A stretch of 64,000 bases of DNA from Methanosarcina barkeri str. Wiesmoor (GCF_000969985.1 NZ_CP009526.1:2294001-2358000); one strand, 5' to 3'. Counted from the stretch's first letter, positions 45,095 to 55,768 are shown. Made by a program: numbers and translations. The notes: generated by a model not told the origin, from the letters alone.

Positions 45095-47905
45095 ATGACA
45101 AAAGACCTAGAGTTATTTCCGGCAACAAACCCGAATCCTGTACTTAGTGTGGCAACTGATTGCACTGTTCTTTACTCAAATAAAGCTGGTGAACCCCTAT
45201 TATATGAGTGGGGTGTGGCAGTAGGAGGAAAACTGCCGTCCTATGTAAGAAGTATCGTGAAGAAAGTAATTTCCCTAAATATACCTGAAAAAATAAAAGT
45301 TGAAACGGAAAAAATAGAATATCTTGTCGGGTTTTACCCTGTGCCTGAAGAAAAATGCGTAAACATTTATGGATTCGATATAAGTGACTGCGATATAAGT
45401 AACTGGAGAGAATTTGAAGAAAAACTTCCGGAAAGTGAAGCTGGTGAGGTGGCAAACCTTGAGCTAGCTGATATTATTGATGTGCCAGCAATCCAGTCTC
45501 TCATGGATGATTTCTATAGGCTTGTTCACATTCCCATGGGCCTGATCGATCTCAAAGGCAATGTTCTTGCAGGCGTCGCCTGGCAGGATATCTGCACAAA
45601 ATTCCATAGAATTCACCCCGAAACCTGCAAAAACTGCATAGAAAGCGACATAAAGCTATCCGTAGGCGTTTCCCCTGGAGAGTTTAAGCTTTACAGGTGC
45701 AAAAACAACATGTGGGATGTAGCGACCCCAGTCATGGTAGGCGGTAAGCACGTTGCCAATATTTTTTCAGGACAGTTCTTTTTTGAAGACGAACCTGTGG
45801 ACTATGAGCTTTTCCGATTTCAGGCCAGAAAATACGGTTTCAACGAGGAGGAATACATAGTAGCATTTGAAAAAGTTCCACGGTTAAGTAAGGAAGCTGT
45901 AAACACAAAAATGGCTTTCTTCGTGAAACTTGCCAACATACTCTCACAATTAAGCTACAGTAACTTCAAGTTTTCCCAGTCACTTGCAGAAAGCGAGATC
46001 CTGGTGAATAAGCTAGAGAAAAACAGGGAAGATCTCGATCGTGCTCAAACAGTGGGAAATATCGGAAGTTGGAGTCTGGATGTGCATAAAAACGAACTAA
46101 CCTGGTCTGATGAAAATCACCGTATCTTTGGTATCCAAAAAGGCATCCCTTTAACCTATGAAACTTTTCTTTCAAAAGTTCATCCAGATGATCGAGAATA
46201 TGTTGATAGGAAATGGAAGGCAGGGTTAAAGGGCGAACCATACGACATCGAACATCGAATTTTTGTAGACGGTCAGATCAAATGGGTGCGTGAAAAAGCA
46301 TATATTGAATTTGACAAAGACGGGATGGTAACCGGCGGCTTTGGTATAACACAGGATATAACCGAGCGCAAAAAATCAGAAGAAGCCCTTAAAAGAGTAC
46401 ATGATAGTTTAGAAGCAAAAGTTAAAGAACGTACATCAGAGCTTGAAAAAGCTTACGAATCACTGATGGAGGAAGAGAGAAGACTCTCTGAAGCCCAAAA
46501 AATAGCTCATGTTGGAAATTGGGACTGGGATCTTAAAACCGATGAAGTTTACTGGTCTCATGAGATGTGCCGTATCTTTGGGTGTGCCCCCCAAAAGTTA
46601 TTTCATACACACAGTGAGCTTTTAAACTTTATACATCCCGAGGATCGAAGCTATGTGGACAATGTCGTTAAAAGTACTTTAAATGGAGGGTCCTTTAGCA
46701 TTGATCACAGGATTATCTCAGCTCAAGGCGAAGAGCGTATAGTCCACGCACAGGGTGAAGTTGTTTTTGATGAGAAAAAAAGTCCAATTCGATTGAGAGG
46801 AACAATTCAGGACATTACAGATCACGAGAAAGCAGAGGAGAAGATCAGGATATTAGCGGATGCTGTGGAATCATCAAATGATGCTATTGTAACAGAGTCT
46901 TTCGATGGTACTATTATCAGCTGGAATAAAACGGCAGAGCAGATTTACGGTTATTCCGCCGAAGAAATTCTGGGCAAAAATGTCTCAATACTGGAACCGG
47001 ATAATCTTAAAGGAGAAATAAAAAAGATAATCGAAAAGGTTAAACATGGAGAAAAAGTCCATCATTACAGAACTTTACGGCTAAAAAAGGATGGTACAAC
47101 AACAAATGTTTCAATAACTTATTCTCCAGTTTTTGATGCTTTTGGAGAGCTGAAGGCTATCTCAGCTATTGCAAGAGATATTACTGAGCAAATAAATACG
47201 GAAAAAATACTGGCAAAAGCCGAAGAAGCCAGAAAAAAAGAAATCCATCACCGAATTAAGAATAATCTGCAAGTGATCTCTTCTCTTCTTGACCTGCAGG
47301 CTGAAAAGTTCAGAAGCAGGGAATGTACTGAGAATGAGGAGGTTCTTAATGCTTTCAGAGAAAGTCAAGACAGAGTAATGTCAATTGCCCTTATCCACAA
47401 AGAGCTCCACGAAGGCAAAGTAACCGATACATTAAACATCTCGGCATACCTTGAAAGGCTTGTTGAAAATCTTTTCCAGACTTATAGAGTTGGAAATGTC
47501 AATACGAGCCTGAAACTCGAAGTGGAAGAAAACATTTTCTTTGATATGGATGTCGCTGTTCCACTGGGAATAATCATTAACGAACTTGTTTCAAATTCTC
47601 TGAAGTACGCATTTTTAGGTAAAGACAATGGAAGAATTCAAATCAAACTTCACAGGGAAGACTCGACAGAACACGTAAAAAAAGAGCAGGGACGCACCGA
47701 AGAAAATTATAATGGCACTGATTTTACTTTAATAGTCTCGGATAACGGGATAGGTATTTCTGAGAAGTTTAATTTAGAAGACTCCAATTCTCTTGGCTTA
47801 CAGTTAGTGGAAGTCCTGGTAGACCAGTTAGGGGGCGAAATTGAACTAAAAAGAAGTTCCGGAACTGAATTTGTTATAAGGTTTAAAGTACCAGCGCAAA
47901 ATTGA
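45095..47905 (+). CDS. PocR/PAS multidomain sensor histidine kinase (HisKA_2 type)
   Basis: A 936-residue soluble sensor kinase. Domains in order: a short PAS-like module (about residues 1-95); a PocR sensory domain (about 125-290) with Cys-rich HPETCKNCIESD and the flanking IPMGLIDLKGNVLAG and VANIFSGQFF; PAS (about 315-420, ending ITQDITERK); a coiled coil (425-460); PAS (about 465-575); PAS (about 580-695, AIARDITEQ); HisKA_2 with EIHHRIKNNLQVISSLLDLQ (about 715); and HATPase_c with IINELVSNSLKYAF, VSDNGIGIS and SLGLQLVEVLVDQ. The PocR Cys cluster may bind a metal or small ligand. ATG 45095 has GAGGG upstream. It has no partner regulator nearby. Confidence 0.9.
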   Translation: MTKDLELFPATNPNPVLSVATDCTVLYSNKAGEPLLYEWGVAVGGKLPSYVRSIVKKVISLNIPEKIKVETEKIEYLVGFYPVPEEKCVNIYGFDISDCDISNWREFEEKLPESEAGEVANLELADIIDVPAIQSLMDDFYRLVHIPMGLIDLKGNVLAGVAWQDICTKFHRIHPETCKNCIESDIKLSVGVSPGEFKLYRCKNNMWDVATPVMVGGKHVANIFSGQFFFEDEPVDYELFRFQARKYGFNEEEYIVAFEKVPRLSKEAVNTKMAFFVKLANILSQLSYSNFKFSQSLAESEILVNKLEKNREDLDRAQTVGNIGSWSLDVHKNELTWSDENHRIFGIQKGIPLTYETFLSKVHPDDREYVDRKWKAGLKGEPYDIEHRIFVDGQIKWVREKAYIEFDKDGMVTGGFGITQDITERKKSEEALKRVHDSLEAKVKERTSELEKAYESLMEEERRLSEAQKIAHVGNWDWDLKTDEVYWSHEMCRIFGCAPQKLFHTHSELLNFIHPEDRSYVDNVVKSTLNGGSFSIDHRIISAQGEERIVHAQGEVVFDEKKSPIRLRGTIQDITDHEKAEEKIRILADAVESSNDAIVTESFDGTIISWNKTAEQIYGYSAEEILGKNVSILEPDNLKGEIKKIIEKVKHGEKVHHYRTLRLKKDGTTTNVSITYSPVFDAFGELKAISAIARDITEQINTEKILAKAEEARKKEIHHRIKNNLQVISSLLDLQAEKFRSRECTENEEVLNAFRESQDRVMSIALIHKELHEGKVTDTLNISAYLERLVENLFQTYRVGNVNTSLKLEVEENIFFDMDVAVPLGIIINELVSNSLKYAFLGKDNGRIQIKLHREDSTEHVKKEQGRTEENYNGTDFTLIVSDNGIGISEKFNLEDSNSLGLQLVEVLVDQLGGEIELKRSSGTEFVIRFKVPAQN

Positions 47906-48722
47906 AAAAAATAGTAAAATCGAATTCTCATACAATGATCAGTTGACGAGAATTCATATACTGTTTGTTCGCTATGCTATGTACATAAACATCAGAGGCA
48001 AGTGATATATAATTAACTTGAATTAAATTTCAATCGTGTAGATATAGCAGTTGATATCGAATTTTTTAATGAGATTGATTATTTTAACCTTAAATGATCA
48101 AAACAGTTAATTACCAGCCGAGTATAATAGTCCCAGAGAAAAAACATTTTGTAGATAGACAGCTCCGGATTTTTGTAGAGTCAATAGTTGAACAGCAATA
48201 TCATCAACACTACAAAGTTGTATACCGGCAAATATAATCGATATGTCTAGGAACCCAGGCTCTGCAACGAGAAAACATTTGAAGAGCAGGCTTGTAGTCA
48301 GGCTGTGGATAACTGCAAATGCTGCCAGAGAAAAACAGGAACAATTGCAGACAAAAAAATTCCAGCAATCCCTTTATTTTATTTAAAGAGCTTTATTTAA
48401 AGAGCTTATATCTCCACACTAATATGAAAAGTTTATTTATATGTCCACAAGATAGTAGATTTTCTTCAACAGTTATAACAATTGCCTTTATGAAAACAGA
48501 TTATGGTCTTTATGAAAACAGATTGTACCACCGCATTCGGTACATGTCCATCTATTTTTTCATTTATTAGAAATTCCAGTTGGAAACTAAAAATGAGGAG
48601 TTTTTTGAGGGTTTTTGTTTGAGATAACCATAATGGAGTGTACAAAACAAGGACTGTATAAGAACTGTAAAAAGAAAAGTTGTAAGTTAACTTTTAACCA
48701 AGTCAACTTATTACTTTTCATA
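47906..48722. other. intergenic region
   Basis: About 800 bp without a supported gene. Short repeated words (agagctttatttaa, tatgaaaacagatt) are present around 48380-48530. Confidence 0.5.
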
Positions 48723-49142
48723 TTATCTGATAATAAGGGTCTTATGAACCCACAGCTTCCCATTATAACCAGTGCACTTGATAGTCATGCAACTAATATA
48801 ATAACCAGTCTTTGAAAACTTGTGTACCGGATTTTTTAATGATGAAGTAATTGTTGTCCCTTGCTTATAGGTTCCATCTCCAAAGTCCCATCTGATATAT
48901 GTCTCTTTACCTTTTGACAGGTCCTTGAATTGTACTATTCGCGGATCAGTACTCGAAGCGGCTACTGCCGTATAATCAATGTAATTACCTCCACCAGTTA
49001 GACGTTGTGTTGCTGGGGGAGTTCCTGCACCAAGGGGAGTTTTGTACGTATAAACTGATGCAGAGGCTGCTGTAGACAATAAAGTCAACATCATTAATAC
49101 GGTGAAAACAGATATCGTTATAAACTTTCCATTATTTTTCAT
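48723..49142 (-). CDS. secreted PKD-domain protein
   Basis: A 139-residue exported protein: signal peptide (FITISVFTVLMMLTLLSTAA, cleavage near ASA), then a single PKD (beta-sandwich) domain with FKDLSKGKETYIRWDFGDGT and NPVHKFSKTGYYISCMTI. It is short compared with most Methanosarcina PKD surface proteins, which carry several copies. A possible surface-layer or adhesion component. AGGAG precedes ATG 49142. Confidence 0.82.
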   Translation of the reverse strand: MKNNGKFITISVFTVLMMLTLLSTAASASVYTYKTPLGAGTPPATQRLTGGGNYIDYTAVAASSTDPRIVQFKDLSKGKETYIRWDFGDGTYKQGTTITSSLKNPVHKFSKTGYYISCMTIKCTGYNGKLWVHKTLIIR

Positions 49143-49470
49143 ATCATTTTTCTCCTGTTTTTTCCATATTTTGATCCGGGCATTTCCGTAATCAAAAACA
49201 ACAGAATAAATTTACTCAAAAATCACAGGGTAAATTAAAATATAAGTATACTTATTTCCAGGAAAGCAAATAAAAAGCTAAATGAGAGTTTAAAGCTTGA
49301 TAAAGCTTTATTTTTGTTCATAATACATGATAACAATATAAATTCATTTATTAATATTTTCAGTTTTTGCAATCAAAAAAATAAGGATCATGAGACGTTT
49401 GTACAATACAAGCTTACGAAAGTTCTTTATTGTTACAGGAGTGCCGGTAGCTAAATGCCCTGTCCTTTAC

Positions 49471-49585
49471 AGGTTGCCCGACAATTCAATTTCAGAGCAA
49501 AAATATGTAGAAAATAAGGTATCTAACGCCTTTAAAATCCAAAAATAAAGAAGTTATACTACTAATAGTAATTGTCGGACAGCCT
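49471..49585. mobile_element. MITE-like element, 115 bp, 16-bp terminal inverted repeats
   Basis: AGGTTGCCCGACAATT (49471-49486) and AATTGTCGGACAGCCT (49570-49585) match in 14 of 16 positions as inverted repeats. No ORF inside. The sequence differs from the element at 27780, so it belongs to another family. Confidence 0.55.
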
Positions 49586-49670
49586 CTTTAAGCCAAGGTG
49601 GACGCGCCCAATTTGATATTCAGTAAGAGTCGACGACATATCTACAATTTACTAGAACTCCAAAGTACTA

Positions 49671-49769
49671 TGAATTTCCGCAGATGTCTTCAAAAAAATA
49701 GCATTTTTCCCATTCTTGTTTTTGGAAAAATTATTCAAAAATTTGCAGTCATTATCTCAACCGATGCTT
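49671..49769 (-). repeat. interspersed repeat, copy 2
   Basis: Reverse complement of this segment matches 39457-39556 over about 100 bp (see copy 1). The two copies are about 10 kb apart in opposite orientation. Confidence 0.7.
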
Positions 49770-50154
49770 AGAAAAACAACTGCTAATACTGCGATTATCA
49801 AATGGGTTCATAAAACTTGACTTTTGAATTGGTCCGCAAATCGCGGATTTTTCTGGGAAATAAGTAATCGATTTTAGAATCGAAACACTAGAAGTATTCA
49901 ATGTAGGCAAAAGGCCGAAAATTATGGAAAATTTCTAAAATATACTTTTGAATAACCAGAGTATCTTTCAGAAAAAACAGTAGCAAAAAAGATTGTGAAA
50001 AACAGTAGCAAGAAAGATTGTGAAAATTAGAAGGATATTTGTGGAGAGCCGTATTTATCGTAAGTATAGCTAAATTTTAAAAATATTTGCCAGCAGATCA
50101 GAATCTTGAAAGTATTTTCATCCTTTGATTTCACATCCTTCTTATCCTCTGGTT

Positions 50155-50976
50155 TTACAGTCCATCTCTCGGTTTTGTTGCAATTGCAAATAGTGTAACA
50201 TTCCCAAAACCAGCAACTTCTGAAACTTGTGCTTTCCTGAGTTCTTCAGTAATCTCCTGCCTGATCTTCTCCCTTATACCGGAAGGAATATCCTTCAACA
50301 GGCCTTCAGGGCTGTCTCTCTCTTCCAGATGCTTCAAGAACTCTTCTGGAGAACCATACTTCCAGGGAATAGACCGTGGCTCGATTGATATACTGTCAAA
50401 GCTTGCATACGACAGGAGATCCCGGAGTTCTGTTGCAGTAACCTTTTTCATATGTCTATGTAATTCCTTATTCCTTTCAATGTGATATTTTGCAAGAATA
50501 GGATCGGCAAGTGTCTTCGTGGTGCTAGAGCTGTCCCTATCAAGTGTGGTCATCCCCACCCTGCCTCCGGGCCTGAGAACCCGGTATATCTCACAGAGAG
50601 CCGTTTTCTTGTCGTCAACCCAGTGAAAGGAGGAACAGAAATATGCATGATCGATTGAATTGTCAGGCACGAAACTGAGGTCCTCAGCCTGCCCTACAAA
50701 AAAACGGATGTTGCTGGTGGAATCTCTGTTAAATTTTTTCCGTGCAAGTTCAATACGATAGGATGAAGGATCAATACCCATGAACTGGCCAGCCGGCCCT
50801 ATAATGCCCAGAACATTCACAGCCTGCTGCCCTGTCCCGCAGCCGACGTCAAGCACTGAATCCCCTTTTTTTATTCCCATCATTTCTACCAGTGCTCTGC
50901 CTTTCTGGAACTGGTGATCGCAATTCCGGTCATACCTTTCGGCACCTTCCTGGGACTCCCAGTCAATTTCACTCAT
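50155..50976 (-). CDS. class I SAM-dependent methyltransferase (UbiE-like)
   Basis: A 273-residue methyltransferase. Motif I is VLDVGCGTGQQAVNVLGIIG, with GIDPSSYRI for ribose binding, FFVGQAEDLSFVPD and the motif IV region DHAYFCSSFHWVDDK, then YRVLRPGGRVGMTTL. The substrate is unknown; the C-terminal helical part is specific to this branch. A ribosome-binding site (AAGGTGA) lies 6 nt before ATG 50976. It has no sequence similarity to the methyltransferase at 11550 outside the fold motifs. Confidence 0.83.
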   Translation of the reverse strand: MSEIDWESQEGAERYDRNCDHQFQKGRALVEMMGIKKGDSVLDVGCGTGQQAVNVLGIIGPAGQFMGIDPSSYRIELARKKFNRDSTSNIRFFVGQAEDLSFVPDNSIDHAYFCSSFHWVDDKKTALCEIYRVLRPGGRVGMTTLDRDSSSTTKTLADPILAKYHIERNKELHRHMKKVTATELRDLLSYASFDSISIEPRSIPWKYGSPEEFLKHLEERDSPEGLLKDIPSGIREKIRQEITEELRKAQVSEVAGFGNVTLFAIATKPRDGL

Positions 50977-51481
50977 TTTTATTCACCTTCTGGAACCTGT
51001 TTCTCTTTTGCTGAAATTTATATATTCAAAATATTATTGAATTTCTATTTTTGAGTTTTTCTCTTCTATGGATTCTTCCGTATGTGAAATGTTCTCTCTG
51101 GCGTTAATTTTTGATTTTGCAGCTTATTTAAATAGTTAAGCTTATTTCAAAGCTGTTTAACCGATTCTTATCAGAAATCTACTTATCAGAAATCTATGAG
51201 GAGAAATCACTATCAGTACAGCTTAAGGTTTCTCTTGTTCTTAAAGGTAAAGGAAGTTAGCCCACTACCCTACAGAAAAAACTACAGACCCCGGCTTTTT
51301 AAGCCGAAGTATGAAATTGAATGAATTTATTTTTATGAACTGCAGCAAAAATTATATATATTTCTTACTTTTTGAAAGAAATCAGGGGTTTCTAAGAGAA
51401 CTTTGCAGTATACGAAGCAAGATACCATTGATCAATATAGCTGCAGGTAACCACAGGTAACTGGAGGTAGTTGCAGACGCA
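50977..51481. other. intergenic region
   Basis: No gene seen. Short direct duplications occur (tatcagaaatctac at 51169 and 51183; aggtaac/aggtagt near 51444-51470). Confidence 0.5.
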
Positions 51482-52963
51482 TCACGAGCATCTTCTTTTA
51501 AAAATGGAATTTATCATGGTCTGGTTAATTGATTCTTGAAACTCTTCTGAAAAATATCCGGCACCAATGTTCTGGTTTAAATGTGCAGGATCTACATAGA
51601 TATCAGTGGTTGATGTGCAGTTCAGATAGTTGCCTGCATAGTTATTGTACAGGCAGTTATTCTCCAGAATAATGGTATGTGTTTCAGGCAAATAATTAAT
51701 TACTCCATACCCTGTTCCATCTGGATCTTTTTTGCGTTGTTTGGTATTTGCGATAATATTATTGCGGACAATTGTTGTGTATCCTGTGCCTTTAGGTGAC
51801 AGGTCAATGTGACCTGAGTTACTATATGTAGGATAAACGTGAGTACCACTTCTAGGGTACATCTGAATAATTGCACCATGATATACTCCATCAAAGGTAT
51901 TATTTTCAATGAGAGTATCGTAAAATCCGCTTGTCACTATACCTCCCACCCAGTCAATATTAGGATTCTTGCCGGTTTTGTAGAACATATTGTGATAAAT
52001 ATATACATTTTTAGCATCATCCCTGGAATAAGGCCTACAACAGCCTATCAACCAGATTCCAGGTCCATAAGTATTTTGAATAGTATTATTATATATTTTA
52101 ACATCATTGACGACACCTGTTGTTTTCTCAATCAGAATTCCAGCGCCGCCTGCACTCCAGTGGTAAAAAGAATCTATCAGGTTATCATGGAATTTTACGT
52201 GGTTAGAGTTTCTTGATCTGAGACCGGAGTCAGTCCTGACTGTTATGTTATTGTTCCAGGCTTCTACATTCTGGCAGTTTTCGGCAAAAAGCCCATTATG
52301 CCCTGTTTTGTATATGAGATTATTGTAAAACTGAATATTGGAACTATTGTCTGCTTTCCAAGCTTCTCCATGCCCGTCATGCATGTACATGTCATGAACT
52401 TGAATGTCCCTGGAGTTGCGGAAATGAATCATGTCATAATATCCGTATCCCTTCGGCTTATCCAGATTGTTGTCATGATTCCCATCGATTTCAAATCCTT
52501 TTATAGTAACTCCATGTATTCCGGTGCTATTAATCTGTTTTATCATGGGCTTGCCCACTGGCCAGTCTGCCATATCTATAAGTTTAATTACGGCTGTAGG
52601 GTCTCCTTCCAGGGTAGTATTATTTCCTATGAAAATAGTATCTGATATATTGTATGTGTTTGGGCCTTTCAAATAAACGGTTGTGAACTGCGGATTTTCT
52701 GCAACATATTCAAAAGCCTGATTTATCTCCACCTGATCATCGCTCCCATCGCAGGTGAAGTTTCCACTTTCATTGCCAGTTACCCATACAGTAACATTTG
52801 ATGGTGCAGGTGAAGAGGTATTTGATGGTGTAAGTGGAGGTTTGGACTGTATTAATATGTGAACAATTATTAAATCCAGTACAATTAAGAGAATGAAAAT
52901 TAGAATGTAAAATCTTGTTTTCGTCCATTTCTGCTTTATATACCTGAGATAATCTCCAGTCAT
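51482..52963 (-). CDS. membrane-anchored right-handed beta-helix protein (disaggregatase-like)
   Basis: A 493-residue surface protein with an N-terminal signal anchor (FYILIFILLIVLDLIIVHIL, about residues 15-35) and a Pro/Ser/Thr linker. Many parallel beta-helix repeats of the type N-x-x-I/V-x-x-N-x-I/F follow through to the C-terminus (e.g. NIQFYNNLIYKTGHNGL, HTIILENNCLYNN). The opening segment (CDGSDDQVEINQAFEYVAEN, TTVYLKGPNTY) matches the N-terminal part of Methanosarcina disaggregatase-related proteins, which act on cell-surface glycan. The fold is typical of polysaccharide lyases and isomerases; catalytic residues were not identified. ATG 52963 has GGAG 7 nt upstream (GTG 52975 is an alternative). 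Confidence 0.82.
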   Translation of the reverse strand: MTGDYLRYIKQKWTKTRFYILIFILLIVLDLIIVHILIQSKPPLTPSNTSSPAPSNVTVWVTGNESGNFTCDGSDDQVEINQAFEYVAENPQFTTVYLKGPNTYNISDTIFIGNNTTLEGDPTAVIKLIDMADWPVGKPMIKQINSTGIHGVTIKGFEIDGNHDNNLDKPKGYGYYDMIHFRNSRDIQVHDMYMHDGHGEAWKADNSSNIQFYNNLIYKTGHNGLFAENCQNVEAWNNNITVRTDSGLRSRNSNHVKFHDNLIDSFYHWSAGGAGILIEKTTGVVNDVKIYNNTIQNTYGPGIWLIGCCRPYSRDDAKNVYIYHNMFYKTGKNPNIDWVGGIVTSGFYDTLIENNTFDGVYHGAIIQMYPRSGTHVYPTYSNSGHIDLSPKGTGYTTIVRNNIIANTKQRKKDPDGTGYGVINYLPETHTIILENNCLYNNYAGNYLNCTSTTDIYVDPAHLNQNIGAGYFSEEFQESINQTMINSIFKRRCS

Positions 52964-53697
52964 TTTACTCTCCACTTAGAACTTAGTGAATTTATTTTAG
53001 TTAGATTATCCATTTTTAACTTATCTATATTATATAGAGGATATTATTTTAAGGTAATTTACAGAAAAGTACTTCAAACGCTTAAGTCTTTCTAATTAAT
53101 ATGAATATTTATAAAAAATATGTATAAGTTTACGTCAAGAAGCCGAAGATGGATAAATAAAAATATATTTCAGAGGGTTTCTACAGAGGCAGAAAAAGGT
53201 TGATTTGATTGGGTTTTTCCAAATAAAGGCAAATTTAATTATTGCAATTCACAATCAAATGCCGAGGATTTAAGTTCTTTATTTTTTATATTAAATTGAT
53301 TTTTAATACGCTCATTTTTCATTTTTTAGTTTTATTTTCCATTTTTTTAGGGGTCACAGATGACCGCTCTCAATCTCTTTTAATGTGTTCTCCATTCATG
53401 ACCTCTATATATAGCAGAACACACTCAATTTATATATTTTGTAACTTGTTTGCATTAACTTGTACTAATTTGAAGATTAATGGTTGCTATCAAAAAGAGA
53501 ATACACGAATCAGAATGAAGGAGAGCCTTTTTAGGATGAATTTATGCCACAGATTCTTTTAATATAAGATAAATAAAACAGAAGATTTGGTATTAACTCT
53601 GAATATGCCAGAAAAAATAGAAATAGTAATACGCTTAAAAGGATAATAAATTACTCTTAAAAGGATAAAGATAAGGCTACGAAAAAGGGAAGGATCA
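52964..53697. other. intergenic region
   Basis: AT-rich, no supported gene. A 106-codon frame at 53242-53562 is composed of Phe/Ile/Leu and lacks a ribosome-binding site. Confidence 0.5.
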
Positions 53698-53904
53698 ATG
53701 CAAGTTACTGCACGTTTTGAAAAGAGACTACATATCCTCGTGATGGTAGGCTCGGTTCTTAATATCGTCCTCATTGTGAAATTATATACAATTTCAGGAG
53801 ATTGGATTCAGTTGGGAGCGGCTGGTGGGTGGCTAGCGGCGTTGATGTATGCATATCTAGCTCTAAAAAAATGTCCACATTCAGCATATACAGAAAATTC
53901 TTGA
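53698..53904 (+). CDS. small membrane protein, hypothetical
   Basis: A 68-residue protein with two hydrophobic helices, LHILVMVGSVLNIVLIVKLY (about 11-30) and LGAAGGWLAALMYAYLAL (about 39-56), a basic N-terminus and a polar tail. GGAAGGA stands 4 nt before ATG 53698, which supports translation. No family recognised. Confidence 0.55.
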   Translation: MQVTARFEKRLHILVMVGSVLNIVLIVKLYTISGDWIQLGAAGGWLAALMYAYLALKKCPHSAYTENS

Positions 53905-54310
53905 ATTTTTGAACCATTTTTGAGTTCATCTCTAAGTCAATTAACATTGAGTTGATCCCAAAACTCAAAATTGCTTCTCTGAATTCTGTATTCCGAATAA
54001 TCAATCAAGTTTCTGATCATGAAAACAATCCTGAAAATTCTTGATGATTAAGAACTAAATGGCTTTTGGGATACATTCATTGCTTCTCCTTCAAGAAAAA
54101 CATTAGGATTTCTCAACCTACCCAATTCCAAACTCCTCCCTCTCAACAACGTTTATATGTAGTAAGGATTACAGTACACCTGATTTTTCCGAATGTTTTA
54201 TATTACTCATTAGATTACTTAATATATCATGACATGTAGAAACATGGCATTCATGCATTAAAAATTACAACCTGAGAATGGTTTCATAAATAAAAAAGAA
54301 GGTTCTGTTA
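53905..54310. other. paaK upstream region
   Basis: No gene seen. The AT-rich end (54170-54270) probably holds the promoter. Confidence 0.5.
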
Positions 54311-55612
54311 ATGAAATACTGGCAGCCTAAATACGAAACAATGAGTCCCGAAGAACTGAAGAAATTACAGCTAAAACGCCTTCAACACAGCGTAAAGCTG
54401 GTCTATGACAATGTTCCTTTTTACAGGCAAAATTACAAAGCAGCCGGAGTTACTCCCGAAGACATCAAGACCCTCGAAGATGTCCGTAAATTGCCTTTCA
54501 CGCGGAAAACCGACCTTCGGGACAACTATCCTTTCGGGCTTTTCGCTGCCAAAAAAGAAGACATAGTGCGTATCCACGCCTCGTCAGGAACAAGTGGGAA
54601 ACCCACAGTCGTCGGGTACACGGCAAAAGATATTGAGACCTGGTCTGATCTGATTGCCCGTGACCTCACAATGATTGGGCTTTCAAAAGGCGATACCATT
54701 CAGAATTCCATGAATTACGGGCTCTTTACCGGAGGCATAGGTTTTCACTACGGTGTAGAAAGAATGGGCGCAATGGTCGTGCCAGCCGCAACCGGAAATA
54801 CCGCCAGGCAGCTTGAGATGATGATCGACTTCGGCGTAACCGCAATCCACTGTACTCCATCCTATGCCTTTTACCTGGCTGAAACAGCCGAACAACTTGA
54901 CCTTCTAGACAAACTCTCCTTAAAAGCCGCTATCTTCGGAGGAGAGCCCTGGTCGGAAAACACGCGGAAGCAGCTTGAAAAGCGGCTCAACCTTAAAGCC
55001 TACGACTGCTATGGCCTGTCAGAGATGTTTGGGCCAGGAATCGGTTTCGAGTGCCAGGAGCAGGACGGCCTGCATATCTGGAGCGACAACTTCCTTGTAG
55101 AAGTCCTTGATGAAAACGGAGAACAGGTCTCAGAAGGCGAAAAAGGTGAACTTGTCATCAGTTCCATCAACAAGGAAGGCTTCTGCAATATCCGATACCG
55201 CACAGGCGACATGACAAAGCTTCTTGAATCTGAATGCGAGTGCGGCCGGACAACCACAAGAATTTCCCGTCTCATGGGCAGAGCTGACGACATGCTGATT
55301 GTAAGAGGCATCAATGTTTTCCCTTCCCAGATCCAGGACGTTATCTCCCGCATCCCACAGGTAGGCGAACACTTCCAGCTTATCCTTGACCGCAACAATC
55401 ATATGCTCGACGAACTCACAATAGAAGTCGAACTTGAAGATAATGCCTTTACCGGCGACCTCAAAGACCTTAAAGCCGTCCAGAACTATGTCCAACACGA
55501 GCTCAAAGCCGTCCTGAATATCCGCACAAATGTCGAGCTCCTTGAGAAAGGCAGCATCGAAAGGACTGCAGGAAAGGCAAAGAGAATCATCGACAGGCGC
55601 CCCGAGCTCTAA
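54311..55612 (+). CDS. paaK: phenylacetate--CoA ligase
   Basis: A 433-residue AMP-forming acyl-CoA ligase of the PaaK family, which activates phenylacetate (or a related aryl acid) to its CoA ester. Motifs: P-loop-like HASSGTSGKPTVVGYTAKD (about residues 90-108), FTGGIGFHYG, IHCTPSYAFY, FGGEPWSE, YDCYGLSEMFGPGIGFECQE (adenine motif), YRTGD, RLMGRADDMLIVRGINVFP, and the C-terminal Lys in GKAKRIIDRRP. Length and motif order are normal. In methanogens it may act in aromatic amino acid metabolism (indolepyruvate/phenylpyruvate routes). No pathway neighbour is visible here. Confidence 0.92.
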   Translation: MKYWQPKYETMSPEELKKLQLKRLQHSVKLVYDNVPFYRQNYKAAGVTPEDIKTLEDVRKLPFTRKTDLRDNYPFGLFAAKKEDIVRIHASSGTSGKPTVVGYTAKDIETWSDLIARDLTMIGLSKGDTIQNSMNYGLFTGGIGFHYGVERMGAMVVPAATGNTARQLEMMIDFGVTAIHCTPSYAFYLAETAEQLDLLDKLSLKAAIFGGEPWSENTRKQLEKRLNLKAYDCYGLSEMFGPGIGFECQEQDGLHIWSDNFLVEVLDENGEQVSEGEKGELVISSINKEGFCNIRYRTGDMTKLLESECECGRTTTRISRLMGRADDMLIVRGINVFPSQIQDVISRIPQVGEHFQLILDRNNHMLDELTIEVELEDNAFTGDLKDLKAVQNYVQHELKAVLNIRTNVELLEKGSIERTAGKAKRIIDRRPEL

Positions 55613-55768
55613 ATGGAAGACAGCCTCAATAAACAATGAATCAGGGAAAATTATTCCCTGTTCTTTCTTTAACCTTTTTTGATACCTCTTTTTCAGCAAT
55701 CCTTTTTAGATTACTTCAGTTTCTATAATCCAGCTTGCGTAGCAGAGAGAATCGCTTTTCAGAACTCC

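Larger units (their letters stand above)
49143..50154. other. 1-kb intergenic region with repeats
   Basis: No gene supported. It contains the MITE-like element at 49471-49585 and the interspersed repeat at 49671-49769. Confidence 0.55.

Noticed and set aside
53242-53562. 106-codon plus-strand frame
   Set aside because: Phe/Ile-rich low-complexity text from AT-rich DNA, with no start signal and no resemblance.
55130-55699. 189-codon minus-strand frame under paaK
   Set aside because: It overlaps the well-supported paaK gene on the opposite strand and has no ribosome-binding site or recognisable motifs.
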